Part shown: positions 6,807 through 7,330 of the stretch, piece by piece
Layout of the letters: every line of letters starts with the position of its first letter
Numbering within the stretch: the stretch's first letter is position 1
From: Nitrososphaerota archaeon
GTDB lineage: Archaea > Thermoproteota > Nitrososphaeria > Nitrososphaerales > UBA183
Length of the DNA stretch: 7,330 bases
Direction of reading: 5' to 3'
NCBI GenBank assembly: GCA_029784795.1
Contig: JAFMAW010000039.1
Span: 556 to 7,885 of the forward strand
Program-made: the position numbers and the translations under genes
Notes under the pieces: generated by a model
Database searches by the model: none
What the model saw: the letters and a program-made list of their open reading frames with translations, nothing else
Told to the model about the DNA's origin: nothing

Positions 6807-7241
6807 TCAGCTGCTGACGAGCAACTTCAGCCTGTCAAAATCCTTTACGGAAAAGGTGCCCTCGCAGGCGTAGCAGCCTTCCACCTTGAAGTCGGGCTCA
6901 AGGTCGCCGTGCAGGAGGCACATCATCTTGTTGAACCTGATGTAGTCGAGGACCTCGGTCATCGACCGGAGCGCCTCCCTGGTGTCGGGATGGTCCAAGG
7001 AGAGCTCCTTGGCTATCTTGTCCGCGGCCTTCGTCACGGTCGGGTCGCCCTCGAGGTTGACCATGATCCCCCTCGTCTTTCTCGCGTAGTTACTCACTGA
7101 GGCCTGGGTGACCCCAAGGCGCTTCGCGACCTCCTGCTGGGTGAGACGGTACTCCTCCTGCAGCCTTCTCGCCACCATGGCCCTCAGGGCGGGGAGGGCT
7201 GACTTCGCGACTATCTCATAGGGGCTGATGAGGCGGGTCAT
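6807..7241 (-). CDS. HTH transcriptional regulator with C-terminal Cys/His motif
   Basis: This 144-residue protein is probably a cytoplasmic DNA-binding regulator. Residues about 33-55 (LTQQEVAKRLGVTQASVSNY) form a clear XRE/Cro-type helix-turn-helix, and the N-terminal segment SPYEIVAKSALPALRAMVA resembles the small archaeal HTH regulators grouped in COG2522. Residues 60-105 look helical. The C-terminal part carries C108, H111, C123 and C126, arranged C-x2-H-x11-C-x2-C, which could hold zinc or an iron-sulfur cluster. No membrane segment or signal peptide is visible. The ATG start is supported by the TATA box and the absence of other good starts. The TGA stop is 2 nt before the lipA start, so the two genes are very likely co-transcribed, which suggests a role in controlling lipoate synthesis or the 2-oxoacid dehydrogenase. 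HTH identity is firm; target and ligand are unknown. Confidence 0.85.
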   Translation of the reverse strand: MTRLISPYEIVAKSALPALRAMVARRLQEEYRLTQQEVAKRLGVTQASVSNYARKTRGIMVNLEGDPTVTKAADKIAKELSLDHPDTREALRSMTEVLDYIRFNKMMCLLHGDLEPDFKVEGCYACEGTFSVKDFDRLKLLVSS

Positions 7242-7250
7242 CGTCTTTTC

Positions 7251-7276
7251 AATAACGTATGTTATAGTCCGTTATT
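7251..7276. promoter_or_regulatory. Operator-like inverted repeat over the regulator promoter
   Basis: Two perfect 7-bp arms, AATAACG (7251-7257) and CGTTATT (7270-7276), flank a 12-bp spacer. The spacer holds a further GTTAT at 7261-7265, exactly 10 bp from the GTTAT at 7271-7275, so three copies of one half-site lie here, two of them one helical turn apart in the same orientation. The array covers the TATA box and the predicted transcription start of the HTH gene. That placement suits autorepression by the encoded regulator or control by another factor. The repeat is seen directly; its function is inferred. Confidence 0.5.
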
Positions 7277-7280
7277 TAAG
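7272..7280 (-). promoter_or_regulatory. TATA-box-like promoter of the HTH regulator gene
   Basis: Read on the minus strand this is CTTAAATAA, close to the archaeal TATA consensus. Its centre lies about 35 nt upstream of the regulator's ATG, so a start site about 26 nt downstream of the box would leave a leader of roughly 10 nt. No Shine-Dalgarno motif lies before the ATG. The box overlaps one arm of the inverted repeat at 7251-7276, so a protein bound there would compete with TBP. The box is nearly self-complementary and could in principle also fire in the other direction. The call rests on motif and spacing only. Confidence 0.55.
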
Positions 7281-7330
7281 GCGATACTCAGGCCGCAACT
7301 CACTTTCGCAGCCGACGCTTTTCTGACGAT

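Noticed and set aside
7272..7300. A divergent plus-strand promoter using the near-palindromic TATA box.
   Set aside because: No start codon or credible coding frame follows on the plus strand before the window ends.
7300..7330. A possible C-terminal tail of an upstream minus-strand gene, reading a basic stretch (SSEKRRLRK) then TGA.
   Set aside because: Only nine codons are visible, so it cannot be told from chance.

Overview
The window reads as a compact, G+C-rich piece of a probably archaeal chromosome. The signs of an archaeon are TATA-like boxes about 25-33 nt upstream of several start codons, no Shine-Dalgarno motif at any start, frequent TTG starts, and a first gene encoding an archaeal-style helix-turn-helix (HTH) regulator with a Cys/His C-terminal segment. 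A member of the Nitrososphaeria or a related lineage is a reasonable guess, but the sequence alone does not settle the taxon. All real genes lie on the minus strand, so transcription runs from high to low coordinates.

In transcription order the layout is: an upstream regulatory region with a TATA box and an operator-like repeat (7251-7280); an HTH regulator (7241-6807); lipA, lipoyl synthase (6804-5878); a single-chain E1 in which the alpha and beta subunits of a 2-oxoacid dehydrogenase are fused (about 5863-3731); the lipoyl-bearing E2 acyltransferase (3668-2454); E3 dihydrolipoamide dehydrogenase (2398-1001); lipB, octanoyltransferase (1004-366); and the first 109 codons of an aldehyde dehydrogenase resembling 1-pyrroline-5-carboxylate dehydrogenase, cut by the window edge (327-1). 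The largest gap between genes is about 60 nt, and I see no RNA genes, mobile elements or CRISPR arrays.

The genes form one functional module. E1 decarboxylates a 2-oxoacid on thiamine diphosphate, E2 takes the acyl group on its lipoyl lysine and passes it to CoA, and E3 reoxidises the lipoyl group with FAD and NAD+. LipB is expected to attach an octanoyl group to the E2 lysine and LipA to insert the two sulfurs, so the cluster encodes both the enzyme complex and the maturation of its cofactor. E1-beta motifs lean towards the branched-chain 2-oxoacid type, but a pyruvate substrate cannot be excluded. The regulator at the head of the cluster may control lipoate synthesis and possibly the whole module.

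The most notable points are the E1 alpha-beta fusion, the LipA/LipB route in a probable archaeon (LipB normally needs octanoyl-ACP), the potential metal- or Fe-S-binding Cys/His set in the regulator, the 10-bp-phased repeat over its promoter, and the pattern of internal TATA boxes. I found no wholly unknown system.
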